A stretch of DNA of 64,000 nucleotides. It comes from Desulfobulbus oralis. GTDB taxonomy: Bacteria; Desulfobacterota; Desulfobulbia; Desulfobulbales; Desulfobulbaceae. Below the pieces are notes generated by a model. It saw nothing but the letters and a program-made list of their open reading frames with translations, was not told where the DNA came from and made no database searches. The position numbers and the translations under genes were made by a program. Below are positions 16,218-25,692 of this stretch, in pieces. The stretch lies in the NCBI RefSeq assembly GCF_002952055.1, contig NZ_CP021255.1, positions 2,302,001-2,366,000 on the forward strand, read 5' to 3'. Each line of letters opens with the position of its first letter. The stretch's first letter is position 1.

Positions 16218-17669
16218 TCACCTGTGCAGCAGCCGAAAGGGTACGGCATCGTCCCCGGGCCGGAATTCCAGATGCTGGCGGAAGAATGGACGGTGCTCGT
16301 CCTGCCGGTGGCTGATGTAGAGGATGGTGCTCAACTGTTCTGCGGCTGTCTGCTCCAGAAAATCCAGCAGCGCCCTGCGGTTGGCCTTGTCCAGGCCCTC
16401 GGTGGGTTCGTCCAGCACGAGCAGGCGGGGTTTCTTGATGAGGGCCCGGGCCAGCAGCACGAGCCGCTGTTCGCCGTAGCTCAGGCGGCGGAAGGGCAAG
16501 GCCGCCTTGTCGGCCAGGCCCAGCCACTCCAGCCAGGAGCGCCCCAGAACCCGCTGTTCGCTCGTGGGCCGCTGGTACAGGCCGATGGAGTCGAACAGGC
16601 CGGAAATCACCACGGCAAGCGCATTGCCGTTAATCCGGTGGCAACGGTGCAGGTCATTGCTCACAATGCCCATGTGGCGTTTCACGTCCCAGATGGTTTC
16701 GCCGCCGCCCCGGCGCCGGCCGAAAATGCAAAGGTCGTTTTGGTAGCAGAGCGGATGGTCGCCGGTGATGAGCTGCACCAGGGTGGATTTGCCGCAGCCG
16801 TTCGGCCCGGTGATGAGGGTGTGCTCGCCCGGACGGATGCTCAGGCTCAGCCCGCTGAAAACCGCCACCTCACCGTAGCGGGCAAAGCCGTTTCTGAGCG
16901 CAATCAGCGGCTCGTCCGCACCGGCCTGGCTGTCCGTCCCCCTGAGCGCGGCCGTGCCCGCCCGAAACAGCGCCTGCCTGCGGCCCCCGCTGCCGCCCAT
17001 CAGTATCCGGATGACGTCGGCCGGACCGGTGAAGTGAATCAGCCCATCCTGTAACAGCGCCAGATGCGTGCACCAGTGGGGCAGGTCGGCAATGTCGCTC
17101 AACAGAAAAAGCAGGGTCAGCCCGCCGTCGTGCAGGCGCGACAGACTGCGTGCGAGTTCCCGGCAACTGGCCGGATCGAGCCCGTCAAAGGGATGCTCCA
17201 GAGCGAGCAGTTGCACGCCTCGGGAAAGCTCGGCCAGGATGGCGATCTTCATGGCCTCGCCGCTGCTCAGGTAGCGGTAACCACGGTCCAGAACATGCTC
17301 CAGACGCAGCAGGCGCACCAGCTCCCGATGGGTCTGCTTCCCGGCGAGCAGGCGACCGGCCGGGGTGCCGGGGTCGGGCCGGTTGAGGAAGTCGGTGTCG
17401 TCGTTTTTCAGCTCACGCTCGAAGCGCTCCTGCTGTCCGGCAAAGCTGACCAGGCCCAGCTCCCGTGGCAGCACGCATGCACCCGCGCGCACCGGCGCGA
17501 GGTCGCCTGCCAGGATACGCGCTAGCAGCTCCATCCCCGCGCCGGTCTCGCCCAGGATGCCCCAGGCCTCGCCGGCGCACACCTCCAGATGGTCGATCGC
17601 AAGCGAACTCGCCGCAGTCTGTGCCTTCAGGCCGCGCAGGCTGAGCAGCGGTTTTTTCGGTGTCTCCAT
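16218..17669 (-). CDS. ModF-like double ABC ATPase
   Basis: 483 residues with two ABC ATPase domains in one chain and no membrane part, as in ModF/PhrA-type proteins. The second domain is complete: GPNGCGKSTL (about 280), LSYGEQRL and LLVLDEPTEGLD. The first has LSSGEAM and a Walker B-like LLALEHPFDGLD, but its P-loop reads GETGAGMELL, so the ATP-binding Lys is Met and the following Ser/Thr is Glu. I start at 17669 behind AGGGGAC; the frame extends to 17696 without a ribosome site. No molybdate permease genes are nearby, so a molybdate role is only a family hint. Confidence 0.75.
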   Translation of the reverse strand: METPKKPLLSLRGLKAQTAASSLAIDHLEVCAGEAWGILGETGAGMELLARILAGDLAPVRAGACVLPRELGLVSFAGQQERFERELKNDDTDFLNRPDPGTPAGRLLAGKQTHRELVRLLRLEHVLDRGYRYLSSGEAMKIAILAELSRGVQLLALEHPFDGLDPASCRELARSLSRLHDGGLTLLFLLSDIADLPHWCTHLALLQDGLIHFTGPADVIRILMGGSGGRRQALFRAGTAALRGTDSQAGADEPLIALRNGFARYGEVAVFSGLSLSIRPGEHTLITGPNGCGKSTLVQLITGDHPLCYQNDLCIFGRRRGGGETIWDVKRHMGIVSNDLHRCHRINGNALAVVISGLFDSIGLYQRPTSEQRVLGRSWLEWLGLADKAALPFRRLSYGEQRLVLLARALIKKPRLLVLDEPTEGLDKANRRALLDFLEQTAAEQLSTILYISHRQDEHRPFFRQHLEFRPGDDAVPFRLLHR

Positions 17670-17784
17670 GCTGTCCCCTATCGCTTCCGGAGTCATTTTT
17701 TATCTCTGGTGCAGACCGGGCCTGCCACAGGCGGCCGGGCTGGCCTTCCGGCTCTGCACGCGGCCCCGGCTTGGCCGCGGCCCT

Positions 17785-18771
17785 TCAGAATGCGCCCGCG
17801 CTTTTCAGGAGCGTGAGGGTGTAGGCCACATACACTGCCAGTAAGAGCGCGCCTTCCAGGCGATTGATGCGGCCCGCCCGATCCTTCGGCGCCCAGCCCA
17901 GCAGGAAGAGCGCTGCGGTCAGGACGGCCATGACCGGGATGTCCCGGAGGAGGATTGCAGGCTCTGTCTGCATGGGGCTGATGCCCGCGGCCAGACCCAC
18001 CACGGCCAGGGTGTTGAAGAGGTTGGAGCCCAGAATATTGCCCAGGGCCAGCTCGTCTTCGCCCTTGCTGGCCGCCACCAGGGAAGAGGCCAGCTCCGGC
18101 AGCGAAGTGCCCACGGCCACGATGCTCAGCCCGATGATGAGGTCGCTCACGCCGAAATGCCCGGCAATCGTCACCGCGCCCCAGACCAGAAGCCTTGAAC
18201 TCGCCACCAGGACCAGGAGGCCGGCCAGCACGTACAGCAGGGCCCTGGGCAGCGACAGGGCAGCGATAGGTTCCGGCTGCGCTCCGGATGGCCCGGGTTC
18301 CGGCGCGGCCGGCATCTGGCGGCTGCGCAGACCCTGCCGGATGCTGACAAACATGAGGATGGCGAACACGATGAGGAGCGTCAGGCCGTCGATCCGGCTC
18401 AGGCTGCCGTCCCGGGCCTGCCATGCGGCCAGACCGGTAATGGCCAGCAGAATGGGCAGCTCGTGCTTCAGCGCCCCCTGCTGCACGGCAATGGGCCGGA
18501 TGAGCGCGGTCAGCCCCAGGATCAGCCCGATGTTGCAGATGTTGGAGCCATAGGCATTGCCCAGGGCAATGCCCGGATCGCCCTGGAGTGCGGCCAGAAT
18601 CGACACGGCCATTTCCGGGGCCGAGGTACCGAAGCCCACCACCACCATGCCGACCAAAAGCGGCGGCATGCCCAGGTGCCGGGCGCAGGCGGCGGAGCCG
18701 TCCACGAAGTAGCGGGCGCTTATGACCAGAAGAATCAGACCGCAGATCAGAGCCAGGGTGGCAGGCAGCAT
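17785..18771 (-). CDS. Sodium/calcium (cation) exchanger
   Basis: 328 residues, about ten membrane segments. The two alpha repeats that form the ion pathway are plain: GFGTSAPEMAVS with GNAYGSNICN, and VGTSLPELASS with GNILGSNLFN. The middle loop (about 160-180) is short and hydrophilic. This is the YrbG/CaxA-type half of the CaCA superfamily, which exchanges Ca2+ or K+ for Na+ or H+; the ion cannot be told from sequence. The start at 18771 (MLPATLALICG) gives a membrane segment at once; the open frame runs further upstream but through a terminator. Confidence 0.87.
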   Translation of the reverse strand: MLPATLALICGLILLVISARYFVDGSAACARHLGMPPLLVGMVVVGFGTSAPEMAVSILAALQGDPGIALGNAYGSNICNIGLILGLTALIRPIAVQQGALKHELPILLAITGLAAWQARDGSLSRIDGLTLLIVFAILMFVSIRQGLRSRQMPAAPEPGPSGAQPEPIAALSLPRALLYVLAGLLVLVASSRLLVWGAVTIAGHFGVSDLIIGLSIVAVGTSLPELASSLVAASKGEDELALGNILGSNLFNTLAVVGLAAGISPMQTEPAILLRDIPVMAVLTAALFLLGWAPKDRAGRINRLEGALLLAVYVAYTLTLLKSAGAF

Positions 18772-18798
18772 ACAGGTTTTTGTCGGTAAGAGGGAAAA

Positions 18799-18827
18799 TC
18801 CGGCCCTGCCGGAATGACAGGGCCGGA
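18799..18827 (-). terminator. Terminator behind recA-GNAT
   Basis: A 10-bp perfect stem TCCGGCCCTG/CAGGGCCGGA followed on the minus strand by TTTTCCCTCTT. It closes the mtaB-cinA-recA-GNAT run and separates it from the exchanger gene. Confidence 0.75.
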
Positions 18828-18866
18828 GCGCACAGTAGTGTCGAATGGGGAAAAGAAAAGGGCTCC

Positions 18867-19181
18867 CTATCGGTTCCTGGGCAGAGCGCAGGCCGGGGCC
18901 GGGGTCGCGCCTTCGGCCTGCAGCGGGGCGTATTCCGGATGGCGGCGCAGAAAAAGCTGGGTATAGCTGCACTGTGGCCGCACCTTTTTGCCGGCCTGGC
19001 GCACATCGTCCAGGGCAAAACGGGTCAGCCTGCCGGCAATGTTCTGGCCGCGCAGGGCCTCGGGCACAAAGGTATGGGTGAAGACCAGCACTTCGCCTTC
19101 GCTCTCGTATTCCAGCACCGCGGTCGCGCCGCCAGCAGAGAGTTCGTAGCGCGAAAGTTCGGGTTTGTGCACCAGCTCCAT
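18867..19181 (-). CDS. Small GNAT-type acetyltransferase (COG2388-like)
   Basis: 104 residues. The pattern EVLVFTHTFVPEALRGQNIAGRLTRFALDDVRQAG, then RPQCSYTQLFLRRHPEY, is that of the small YidJ/COG2388-type N-acetyltransferases with an acetyl-CoA loop near RGQNIAGRL. Substrates of these proteins are unknown. The ATG overlaps the recA stop (TGATG at 19183-19179), so translation is coupled to recA. The usual family length is about 90-100; the tail here is proline/alanine rich. Confidence 0.7.
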   Translation of the reverse strand: MELVHKPELSRYELSAGGATAVLEYESEGEVLVFTHTFVPEALRGQNIAGRLTRFALDDVRQAGKKVRPQCSYTQLFLRRHPEYAPLQAEGATPAPACALPRNR

Positions 19182-20281
19182 CACGAGATCCCCGGCAGAT
19201 CGGCCTGATTCTGCGAGCCTGCCGCCGGCTGGGCTGCTGCGGGCGTCTGCCCGCCGCCTGCCTGGCCATTGTCCACCGGCATGCCGAAGGCCAGCCGCAG
19301 CTTGCGATCCAGATCGGCCATCAGCTCCGGGTGCTCTTTCAGATATTTCTTGGCATTTTCCCGGCCCTGGCCGATGCGCTCGTCGTTGTAGGTGTACCAG
19401 GCGCCGCTCTTGTCCACCATGCCGTTGTTGACCGCCAGATCCAGCAAATCGCCGGTACGGGAGATGCCCTCTCCGTAGACGATATCGAACTCCGCCTGCT
19501 TGAAGGGCGGTGCCACCTTGTTCTTCACCACCTTGGCCTTGGTCTGGCTGCCAATGACCTCCTGCCCGTCCTTGATCTGCGTGGTTTTGCGGATGTCGAC
19601 GCGGATGGAGCTGTAGAATTTGAGGGCATTGCCGCCGGTGGTGGTTTCCGGGTTGCCGAACAGCACCCCGATTTTCATGCGGATCTGGTTGATAAAGATC
19701 AAAACCGTATTCGTGCGGTTGATGAGGCCCGCGAACTTGCGCATGGCGTGGGACATCAGCCGCGCCTGCAGACCCACGTGCTGCTCGCCCACATTGCCGT
19801 CGATTTCCGCCCGGGGCACGAGCGCTGCCACGGAGTCGATGACAATGACGTCGACGCCGCCGCTTCGCATCAGAATCTCTGTAATCTCGAGGGCCTGCTC
19901 GCCGTAATCCGGCTGGGAGATGAGGAGGTTGTCCACATCCACGCCGAGCCGCTCGGCATAGCTGGTGTCAAGCGCGTTTTCCGCGTCGATGAAGGCCGCG
20001 TTGCCGCCCCGGCGCTGGGCCTCCGCAATGACGTGCAGGGCCAGGGTGGTCTTGCCGGAGGACTCCGGACCGTAAATCTCCGTGACCCGGCCACGCGGCA
20101 GGCCGCCCACGCCGAGGGCCATGTCCAGCGAGAGCACGCCGGTCGAAATCACCGGGATATTTTCCCGCTCGTTTGTGCCCAGGCGCATGATGGCGCCCCT
20201 GCCGTATTGCCGCTGAATCTGGGCAATGGCGTTCTCCACGCTCTTGAGCCGGTTTTCCTGAAGGTCGCTGCGTTCCGCCAT
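19181..20281 (-). CDS. recA: Recombinase RecA
   Basis: 366 residues. RecA is the DNA strand-exchange ATPase and co-protease of the SOS response. Walker A reads [10 protein letters not shown] (about 67), followed by [16 protein letters not shown], the DNA-binding loop region and a variable C-tail rich in Gly, Gln and Ala. It lies 9 bp after cinA, so it is probably transcribed with cinA as in many bacteria. I did not find a convincing SOS box directly before it. Confidence 0.98.
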   Translation of the reverse strand: MAERSDLQENRLKSVENAIAQIQRQYGRGAIMRLGTNERENIPVISTGVLSLDMALGVGGLPRGRVTEIYGPESSGKTTLALHVIAEAQRRGGNAAFIDAENALDTSYAERLGVDVDNLLISQPDYGEQALEITEILMRSGGVDVIVIDSVAALVPRAEIDGNVGEQHVGLQARLMSHAMRKFAGLINRTNTVLIFINQIRMKIGVLFGNPETTTGGNALKFYSSIRVDIRKTTQIKDGQEVIGSQTKAKVVKNKVAPPFKQAEFDIVYGEGISRTGDLLDLAVNNGMVDKSGAWYTYNDERIGQGRENAKKYLKEHPELMADLDRKLRLAFGMPVDNGQAGGGQTPAAAQPAAGSQNQADLPGIS

Positions 20282-20290
20282 TTTTACTCC

Positions 20291-21547
20291 TTATGCTGTG
20301 CTGATGAGAGCGCGGCGCACCGTATCCAGCGCCCGCTGCATGGTCTGTTGTTGAATTTCCGCCCGGGCGCCATGGAGGTGCAGAAGCTGCACCTGTGGCC
20401 CGGAACCGTTTTTGGCGGCAAGGGCCAGATACACGGTGCCGACCGGCTTCTCCGCGCTGCCGCCTGTGGGCCCGGCGATGCCTGTGACGGCAACGGCGAT
20501 GTCGCCGCCAAGCCGGGCCAGCGCGCCCGTGGCCATGGCAGCGGCACATTCGCGGCTGACCGCGCCGAAATGGTCCAGAATATCTTTGGGCACACCCAGC
20601 ACCCGCTCCTTCAGGCGGTTGGAATAGACCACCGCGCCGCCCTCGAACCACCTGGAGCTGCCGGGAATGGCGGTGAGGCTCGAGGCCAGCAGTCCGCCCG
20701 TGCAGGATTCGGCCAGCACCAGCCTTTTGCCGTGCCGCTCCAGGAGCCGGCCCACGACTTCCGGCAGGCTGTCGTCGCTTTCGCCGAAGATATGGGCGCC
20801 CAGTCTGGCCCGGATCAGGCTGTCCGCCTCCTGAAAGAGGGCTTCGTTGGCCGCGGCGCTCCCGCCCCTGAGGGTCAGACTCACGTCCACGTTAAAGCCG
20901 ATGGGGTAGTAGCCCAGGTGCAGCCCGGGCCGGCCTGCCAAGGCTTTCAGGCGCGCGTTGATGTCCAGCTCCGGCAGACCGCAACTGTGGTAGAGATGCT
21001 GGCGCAGCGGCGGCTGGGGAAAGCGGCCCTGCAGTTCGGGGATCACCCTGTCTTCCAGGAGGACCGCCATCTGTGAGGGCACGCCGGGCAAAAACCAGAT
21101 CGGCTTGCCCCGATGCTCCAAGAGGTAGCCGGCCATACGTCCCTCCATGTCCAGGGGCTCCGCGCCTTCCGGCAGCACGGCGAAGCGGGAGAAGAGCGGC
21201 AGGTCGAAGTCCCGCCCCTCTGCGGCGAGCCTTTCCCGCAGACGCATGGCCAGCACCGGGTGGCTTTTGGTCCCGAGTCCCAGGGCGTCGGCTGCCGCCG
21301 CAGTGGTGAGGTCGTCGTCCGTGGAGCCCAGGCCGCCGGTCACCAGGACAAAGTCCGCATGCTCCAGCGCCCCGCGCAGGGTTCTGCCGATCAGCGCCGG
21401 ATCGTCACCGATGCACTGCATGACCGCGAAGTCGTAGCCCAGAAGGAAGAGCTTTCGGGCCGCGAGACGGCTCGTGGTGTTGGCGACCCGGCCGCAGGTC
21501 AGTTCGTCGCCGATGGCGATAATTTCTCCTGCAACGTTTTTGTACAT
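20291..21547 (-). CDS. cinA: CinA-type nicotinamide-nucleotide amidase
   Basis: 418 residues, the two-domain form. The N-terminal molybdopterin-binding-like (COG1058) domain has AIGDELTCGRVANTTS and VTGGLGSTDDDLT. The C-terminal amidase domain has LAESCTGGLLASSLTAIPGSS, VVYSNRLKE and VTGIAGPTGGSAEKPVGTVYLA. It deamidates NMN and can clear damaged pyridine nucleotides. I start at 21547 (MYKNVAGEIIAIGDE) behind AAGGAG. It sits between mtaB (47 bp upstream) and recA (9 bp downstream). Confidence 0.93.
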   Translation of the reverse strand: MYKNVAGEIIAIGDELTCGRVANTTSRLAARKLFLLGYDFAVMQCIGDDPALIGRTLRGALEHADFVLVTGGLGSTDDDLTTAAAADALGLGTKSHPVLAMRLRERLAAEGRDFDLPLFSRFAVLPEGAEPLDMEGRMAGYLLEHRGKPIWFLPGVPSQMAVLLEDRVIPELQGRFPQPPLRQHLYHSCGLPELDINARLKALAGRPGLHLGYYPIGFNVDVSLTLRGGSAAANEALFQEADSLIRARLGAHIFGESDDSLPEVVGRLLERHGKRLVLAESCTGGLLASSLTAIPGSSRWFEGGAVVYSNRLKERVLGVPKDILDHFGAVSRECAAAMATGALARLGGDIAVAVTGIAGPTGGSAEKPVGTVYLALAAKNGSGPQVQLLHLHGARAEIQQQTMQRALDTVRRALISTA

Positions 21548-21594
21548 GGCAGCTCCTTGCTTCCCGGCCAATGTACCCGTTTCCGCAGCTCGGC

Positions 21595-22893
21595 TCAAGC
21601 CCCGGTTTCCAGGATACCGAACGGGCCGCCTGCATCCACCCGCAAAAGCCGCACCGCAGCGATTTTCCCGACGAGCGCCTCCGGCCCGGCCAGGCGGACG
21701 GGGATATAGTTCTCGCTGAAGCCCTCCAGCATGCCGTCTGCACGGCGGCGCTCCACCAGAATCCGCAGCACACGGCCCAGATTGGCCGCATAGAAATGCC
21801 GGCGCAGATCGGCGTCCAGTTTGCGCAGCAATCCGGCGCGCTCGCTTTTGCTGCCGGCTGGCACCTGGTCTGGCATGCTGGCGGCCGGGGTGCCGGGGCG
21901 TCTGGAATAGGGGAAGACGTGGAGAAAGCTCACAGCGCATTCCTGCAGAAGCGCACGGGTGTTCGCCGCCTGGGCCTCCGTCTCGCCGGGAAAGCCCGTG
22001 AGCACGTCGCAGCCGACGGCGGCCAGCGGGAGGCGGGCGCGCAGGGCCTGAACCCTGCCGGCGAAATCCGCGCTCCGGTACCTGCGGCGCATGGCGGCCA
22101 GGACCCGGTCATCCCCGCTCTGCAGGGGAATGTGAAAATGGGGCATGCAGTTCGGATGATCTGCGGCCATGTCCAGAAGCGCTGCGTCGATTTCCGGTGG
22201 CTCGATGGAGCTCAGACGAAAGCGGATCTCCGGGAAGGCTGTGCAGAGGCGGGCCAGCACCGTGACAATGGTTTCGTTTTCCGCCAGGTCCAGACCGTAG
22301 CGGCCCACGTTTATGCCCGTGACCACGATTTCCCGATAGCCGGCTTCCGCGAAAAGCCCGGCCTGCTGCATCACCTGCTGCAGCGGCAGACTGCGGCTCC
22401 GGCCCCGGGTGTAGGGCACGATGCAGTAGGAGCAGAAATTGCTGCAGCCGTCCTGAATGCGCAGAAAGGCACGGCTGTGGCCGGGAAAATGCCGTACCGG
22501 CAGGGCGAAGACGCCCTGTTTTTCGGCCATGGGCACAAGCGCGGGCGCGGGCGCCCTGCCCAGCGCCACGGCAACGAGTTCTTCCTTGTGGCTGTTGCCG
22601 ATCAGCAGCACCCGCGGGTCAATGGCCCGTAGGGTATCGGCTGCAATCTGCGCATAACAGCCCGTGATCAGAACCCTGGCTTCGGGGTTCCGGCGCAGCG
22701 CGTTTCTGAGCACCTGCCGGGACTGCTGCCCGGCCCGGGCCGTGACCGCGCAACTGTTGACCACATAGATATCCGCCTGCTCCCTGAAATCGACCAGCGC
22801 ACAGCCTGCGGCCGCAAAGGCGTTGTCCAGCGCCGCGCTTTCCACCTGATTCACCTTGCAGCCCAAGGTGGTGATGGCCACTCTGATCTTCAC
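21595..22893 (-). CDS. mtaB: tRNA threonylcarbamoyladenosine methylthiotransferase
   Basis: 432 residues, a radical-SAM methylthiotransferase that converts t6A37 of tRNA to ms2t6A. The N-terminal UPF0004 domain has TLGCKVNQVES, VNSCAVTARA and GCYAQ, with its three cluster cysteines. The radical-SAM motif is CSNFCSYCIVPYTRGRSRS near residue 156. The C-terminal TRAM-like part has YAANLGRVLRILVE. The TLGCKVNQ start distinguishes MtaB from MiaB/RimO. It is the first gene of the run to recA. Confidence 0.92.
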   Translation of the reverse strand: MKIRVAITTLGCKVNQVESAALDNAFAAAGCALVDFREQADIYVVNSCAVTARAGQQSRQVLRNALRRNPEARVLITGCYAQIAADTLRAIDPRVLLIGNSHKEELVAVALGRAPAPALVPMAEKQGVFALPVRHFPGHSRAFLRIQDGCSNFCSYCIVPYTRGRSRSLPLQQVMQQAGLFAEAGYREIVVTGINVGRYGLDLAENETIVTVLARLCTAFPEIRFRLSSIEPPEIDAALLDMAADHPNCMPHFHIPLQSGDDRVLAAMRRRYRSADFAGRVQALRARLPLAAVGCDVLTGFPGETEAQAANTRALLQECAVSFLHVFPYSRRPGTPAASMPDQVPAGSKSERAGLLRKLDADLRRHFYAANLGRVLRILVERRRADGMLEGFSENYIPVRLAGPEALVGKIAAVRLLRVDAGGPFGILETGA

Positions 22894-23109
22894 CCTGCCT
22901 CACCTGCCGCAACAATGGCCATTGACGTTGATAATGCCCGCCTTGCCTGCCCGGGACAGGGGCCCTGCCGGCCTCCGCCACGGTTCAAAAAAACTCCACA
23001 CTCTTCCGCTGCCAGGGGGCGCGTCAGTGGGCGCCGTCGCGCGCAGGGGTTTCATGCCCGGATTCTTCTGCCCCCTGATCTGCAAAAGGACAGGGCTGAG
23101 ACAGCACAA

Positions 23110-23140
23110 AAAAAGCCGCCCGATTTCCAGGCGGCTTTTT
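23110..23140 (-). terminator. Terminator behind dsrC
   Basis: AAAAAGCCGCC and GGCGGCTTTTT form a perfect 11-bp stem, with A and T tracts on both sides, so it can stop transcripts in either direction. It lies 26 bp beyond the dsrC stop. The 216 bp from here to mtaB hold no gene that I can support. Confidence 0.85.
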
Positions 23141-23165
23141 GACCAGAAACAAAAGCGGCGTCACA

Positions 23166-23486
23166 TCAGACGCAACCAGTCGGTTTGGGCAGGCCGGCCA
23201 TTTTGCAGGCTCCTTTGCCGGGGCCCGACGGGAACAGCTCATAGATGCGCTTCAGCGGGAAGCCGGTCGTTTTGGACAGGATGCGGACCATGGGAGCGAT
23301 ACCGTTCTTCTTGTAGTATTCCTGCAAGGCATCGATAACCTTCTGATGCTCGTCGGTGACCTCAGAGATGCCTTCCACTTTCTTTACGTAGTCAACCCAG
23401 TTCTCATCCCATTCTTCGTTGCCCTTGATCAGGAAACCATCTTCGTCAACTTCATAGGTTTTGCCGTTGTGCTCAAGCGTCGCCAT
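23166..23486 (-). CDS. dsrC: DsrC sulfur-relay protein (dissimilatory sulfite reductase partner)
   Basis: 106 residues. DsrC carries sulfur as a trisulfide between DsrAB sulfite reductase and the membrane DsrMKJOP complex. Both functional cysteines are present on the C-terminal arm, C94 (GACKMAGLP) and C105 (PTGCV, penultimate residue), so this is true DsrC rather than a one-cysteine TusE-like form. I start at 23486 behind GGAGGATGTC. It is a single gene, away from any dsrAB, as is usual in sulfate reducers. It is the best metabolic marker in the window. Confidence 0.95.
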   Translation of the reverse strand: MATLEHNGKTYEVDEDGFLIKGNEEWDENWVDYVKKVEGISEVTDEHQKVIDALQEYYKKNGIAPMVRILSKTTGFPLKRIYELFPSGPGKGACKMAGLPKPTGCV

Positions 23487-23544
23487 GACATCCTCCAAGC
23501 CTAATTTTGATAGTAGTGTCAAAAGTAGCCAAAACAAACTTGGA

Positions 23545-23578
23545 TATCGTCTCTACTATACGCCACTATCTTTGTCAA
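23545..23578 (-). promoter_or_regulatory. Possible dsrC promoter
   Basis: A perfect TTGACA lies on the minus strand at 23578-23573, about 90 bp before the dsrC ATG. The best -10 candidates (TATAGT or TAGAGA) are 12 or 17 bp away and imperfect. Local DNA is AT-rich, and the divergent ppiD gene starts at 23719, so this 232-bp gap must serve both. Confidence 0.3.
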
Positions 23579-23718
23579 GCGCAGGGGCTCTTTTTTTCCC
23601 GTTGGCGACGGGCCCGGACGCTGCCCCTATTTTTCGCTGGTAACTTCAGAATAAATGGCCCATAATGCGGCCCTTGTCGTTTCCGGGCTCATCTTTGTCA
23701 CTGTTCCGAGGTCATTTC

Positions 23719-25599
23719 ATGCTACGCAGTATCCGCAATCACGTGCGTTCGCCCCTGCTTCTGGCGGCCCTTCTGATCATCGTGGTGGTTTTTGTCTTCT
23801 GGGGGGTGGGCACCAACCTTGGCCCTGGCGGCGGCAGGGTGGCCACGGTGGATGGTCAAGAAATCTCCGCCGCTGCCTTTAACCGCACCTATAACAATCT
23901 CCTGGAGAGCTACAGGCAGCAGTTCGGCGGGCAGGTGCCGGAAAGTCAGATGAACACCGCGGCCATCAGGCAGCAGGCCATCCGGCAACTGGTACAGAAG
24001 GCACTGGTGCAGAAAGGAGCCGGCGAGCTGGGCATCGTGATCAGCGACGCCGAGGTGCAAAGGGCGGTGGCCGCCATTCCGGCCTTCCGGAAGGATGGCC
24101 GTTTCGATTTGGCGGTCTACAGGGAGGTGCTGGCGAAAAACAGGCTGGCCGAAACCTCGTTTGAAGACGGGTTGCGGGCCGATCTGCTGCGTGACCGGGT
24201 CATGGCCGCCATTACCGATTTTGCGGAGGTTTCGGATCAGGAACTCGAACAGTGGCTGAGCTTTGCCGCTCTGGAGCTCAGGGTGGCCTGGGCCGCCTTC
24301 GCGGCGGAAGCCTTTCGCGACAGGGTGCAGGCAGATGACAAGGCGCTGGCCGCCTGGTTCAAGGACAGGAAGGAGCAGTACCGGCCCGCGCCGCAGTACA
24401 GCCTGAGCTATCTCTTCTTTCCCTTTGCCGCGGGCACGGAAGGGACGGCGGCCAGTGAAGAGGAAATTCGGGCCTACTACGGTGAGCACGCCCAGGACTG
24501 GCGTAGGCCGGAAGAGCGGCATCTGCGGCACATCCTGTTCCGTTTTGGCGAGGAGGATTCCGAGGCTGTGCGGGCAGCCAAAAAGGACAGCGCGAATCGG
24601 GTGCTCGATCTGGTGAAGGCGGGCGGCGATTTTTCTGAACTGGCCAATACCTACACGGAAGATCCAGCTGGCAAGGGCAAGGGCGGCGATCTGGGCTTCA
24701 TGCCCCGCGGCCGGCTGGTGCCCGAGTTCGAGACCGTGGCCTTTGGGCTGAAAAGCGGGGAAACAAGCGGGGTGGTGGCCAGCCCCTTTGGCTATCACAT
24801 CATCAGGGTTGAGGAAATTCTGCCGGAAAAGACGCCGACGCTTGAGGAAAAACGGGCAGAGATCGGGCGCCTGCTGGCCCGGCAAAAGGCCCGCGCTGCG
24901 GCCTTCAAACAGGCAAGCGCCGCCTATGAGGCGGTCGTGGGTGCCGGCGGTCTCGTAAAGTACGGCGAGGGCGGCGCAGCCATAGGGCATACCGGCTATA
25001 TTGCCCAGAAGAATGTGCCGGACAATCTGGCTCTGCTGCGCGATCCGGCCTTTGCCAAGGCGGCCTTTGCGCTCGGCAAGGGAGAACTCAGCTCCATTGT
25101 CGAGGGCACGGAGGGCTATGCCATCTTCTCCGCCGATGATGTGAAGCAGGTGGGGGTGCCGCCTCTGGAGGAGATCAAAGCGCAGGTGGTGGCCGACTTC
25201 ACTCAGGCCAAAAGCGCCGAACTGGCGCGCAAGGCGGCTGATGACGCCCTGAAGGCCCTCGAAAAGGATGGCAAATGGCCGCAGGGCGTAGCGGTGCAGA
25301 CAAGCGATTTCCTCCAGCGCAACACACCGGCAGGCGAGCTGTCGCCGCTTGTGCTGCAGGACGTCTTCAGCCAGATCGGCAAAAGCCGGCTGCCTGCCGA
25401 ACCTGTGGATGCAGGCGATCGGTTGCTGGTCTATCAGATCGTGGCCCTCCGCCAGGGGAACTTGCCTGAGGCCAGCCAGTTCCGTCAGGGTTTGCAGGCG
25501 CAGATTCTGCAGGCCAAACGCAACCAGATGTTCAACGACTGGCTGAATCAGGTGCGCCAGGGCAGCAAAATCTGGGTCAATCCCGAAATGCTCAAGTAA
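23719..25599 (+). CDS. ppiD: PpiD-like periplasmic peptidyl-prolyl isomerase chaperone
   Basis: 626 residues, close to the family size. A single N-terminal membrane anchor (LLLAALLIIVVVFVFWGVG, residues 11-30) leaves the rest in the periplasm. A SurA-N-like chaperone region follows (residues 40-200). The parvulin domain spans about 265-375, with RHLRHILFRF, GGDLGFMPRGRLVPEFE and SPFGYHIIRVEEI. A long C-terminal helical region ends the protein. I start at 23719, which puts the anchor directly after MLRSIRNHVRS; GAGG precedes it. It assists newly exported outer-membrane proteins. Confidence 0.88.
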   Translation: MLRSIRNHVRSPLLLAALLIIVVVFVFWGVGTNLGPGGGRVATVDGQEISAAAFNRTYNNLLESYRQQFGGQVPESQMNTAAIRQQAIRQLVQKALVQKGAGELGIVISDAEVQRAVAAIPAFRKDGRFDLAVYREVLAKNRLAETSFEDGLRADLLRDRVMAAITDFAEVSDQELEQWLSFAALELRVAWAAFAAEAFRDRVQADDKALAAWFKDRKEQYRPAPQYSLSYLFFPFAAGTEGTAASEEEIRAYYGEHAQDWRRPEERHLRHILFRFGEEDSEAVRAAKKDSANRVLDLVKAGGDFSELANTYTEDPAGKGKGGDLGFMPRGRLVPEFETVAFGLKSGETSGVVASPFGYHIIRVEEILPEKTPTLEEKRAEIGRLLARQKARAAAFKQASAAYEAVVGAGGLVKYGEGGAAIGHTGYIAQKNVPDNLALLRDPAFAKAAFALGKGELSSIVEGTEGYAIFSADDVKQVGVPPLEEIKAQVVADFTQAKSAELARKAADDALKALEKDGKWPQGVAVQTSDFLQRNTPAGELSPLVLQDVFSQIGKSRLPAEPVDAGDRLLVYQIVALRQGNLPEASQFRQGLQAQILQAKRNQMFNDWLNQVRQGSKIWVNPEMLK

Positions 25600-25610
25600 A
25601 GTTTTCGTGT

Positions 25611-25637
25611 GGCCGTCTGCCTCCGGGGCAGACGGCC
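25611..25637 (+). terminator. Strong hairpin between ppiD and SNF2 gene
   Basis: Perfect 11-bp stem GGCCGTCTGCC/GGCAGACGGCC with a 5-base loop, 12 bp after the ppiD stop. No T tract follows, so it may attenuate or protect a transcript end rather than terminate fully. Confidence 0.4.
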
Positions 25638-25692
25638 CCGAATCATCATCGCGCGTTTTGGCGTTTTCCTGTCCCCGGTGCAGTGGCAAGGC

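Noticed and set aside
23166-23486. TusE (tRNA thiolation) instead of DsrC
   Set aside because: Both C-terminal cysteines are present with the exact spacing of DsrC; TusE-type proteins usually keep only the last one.
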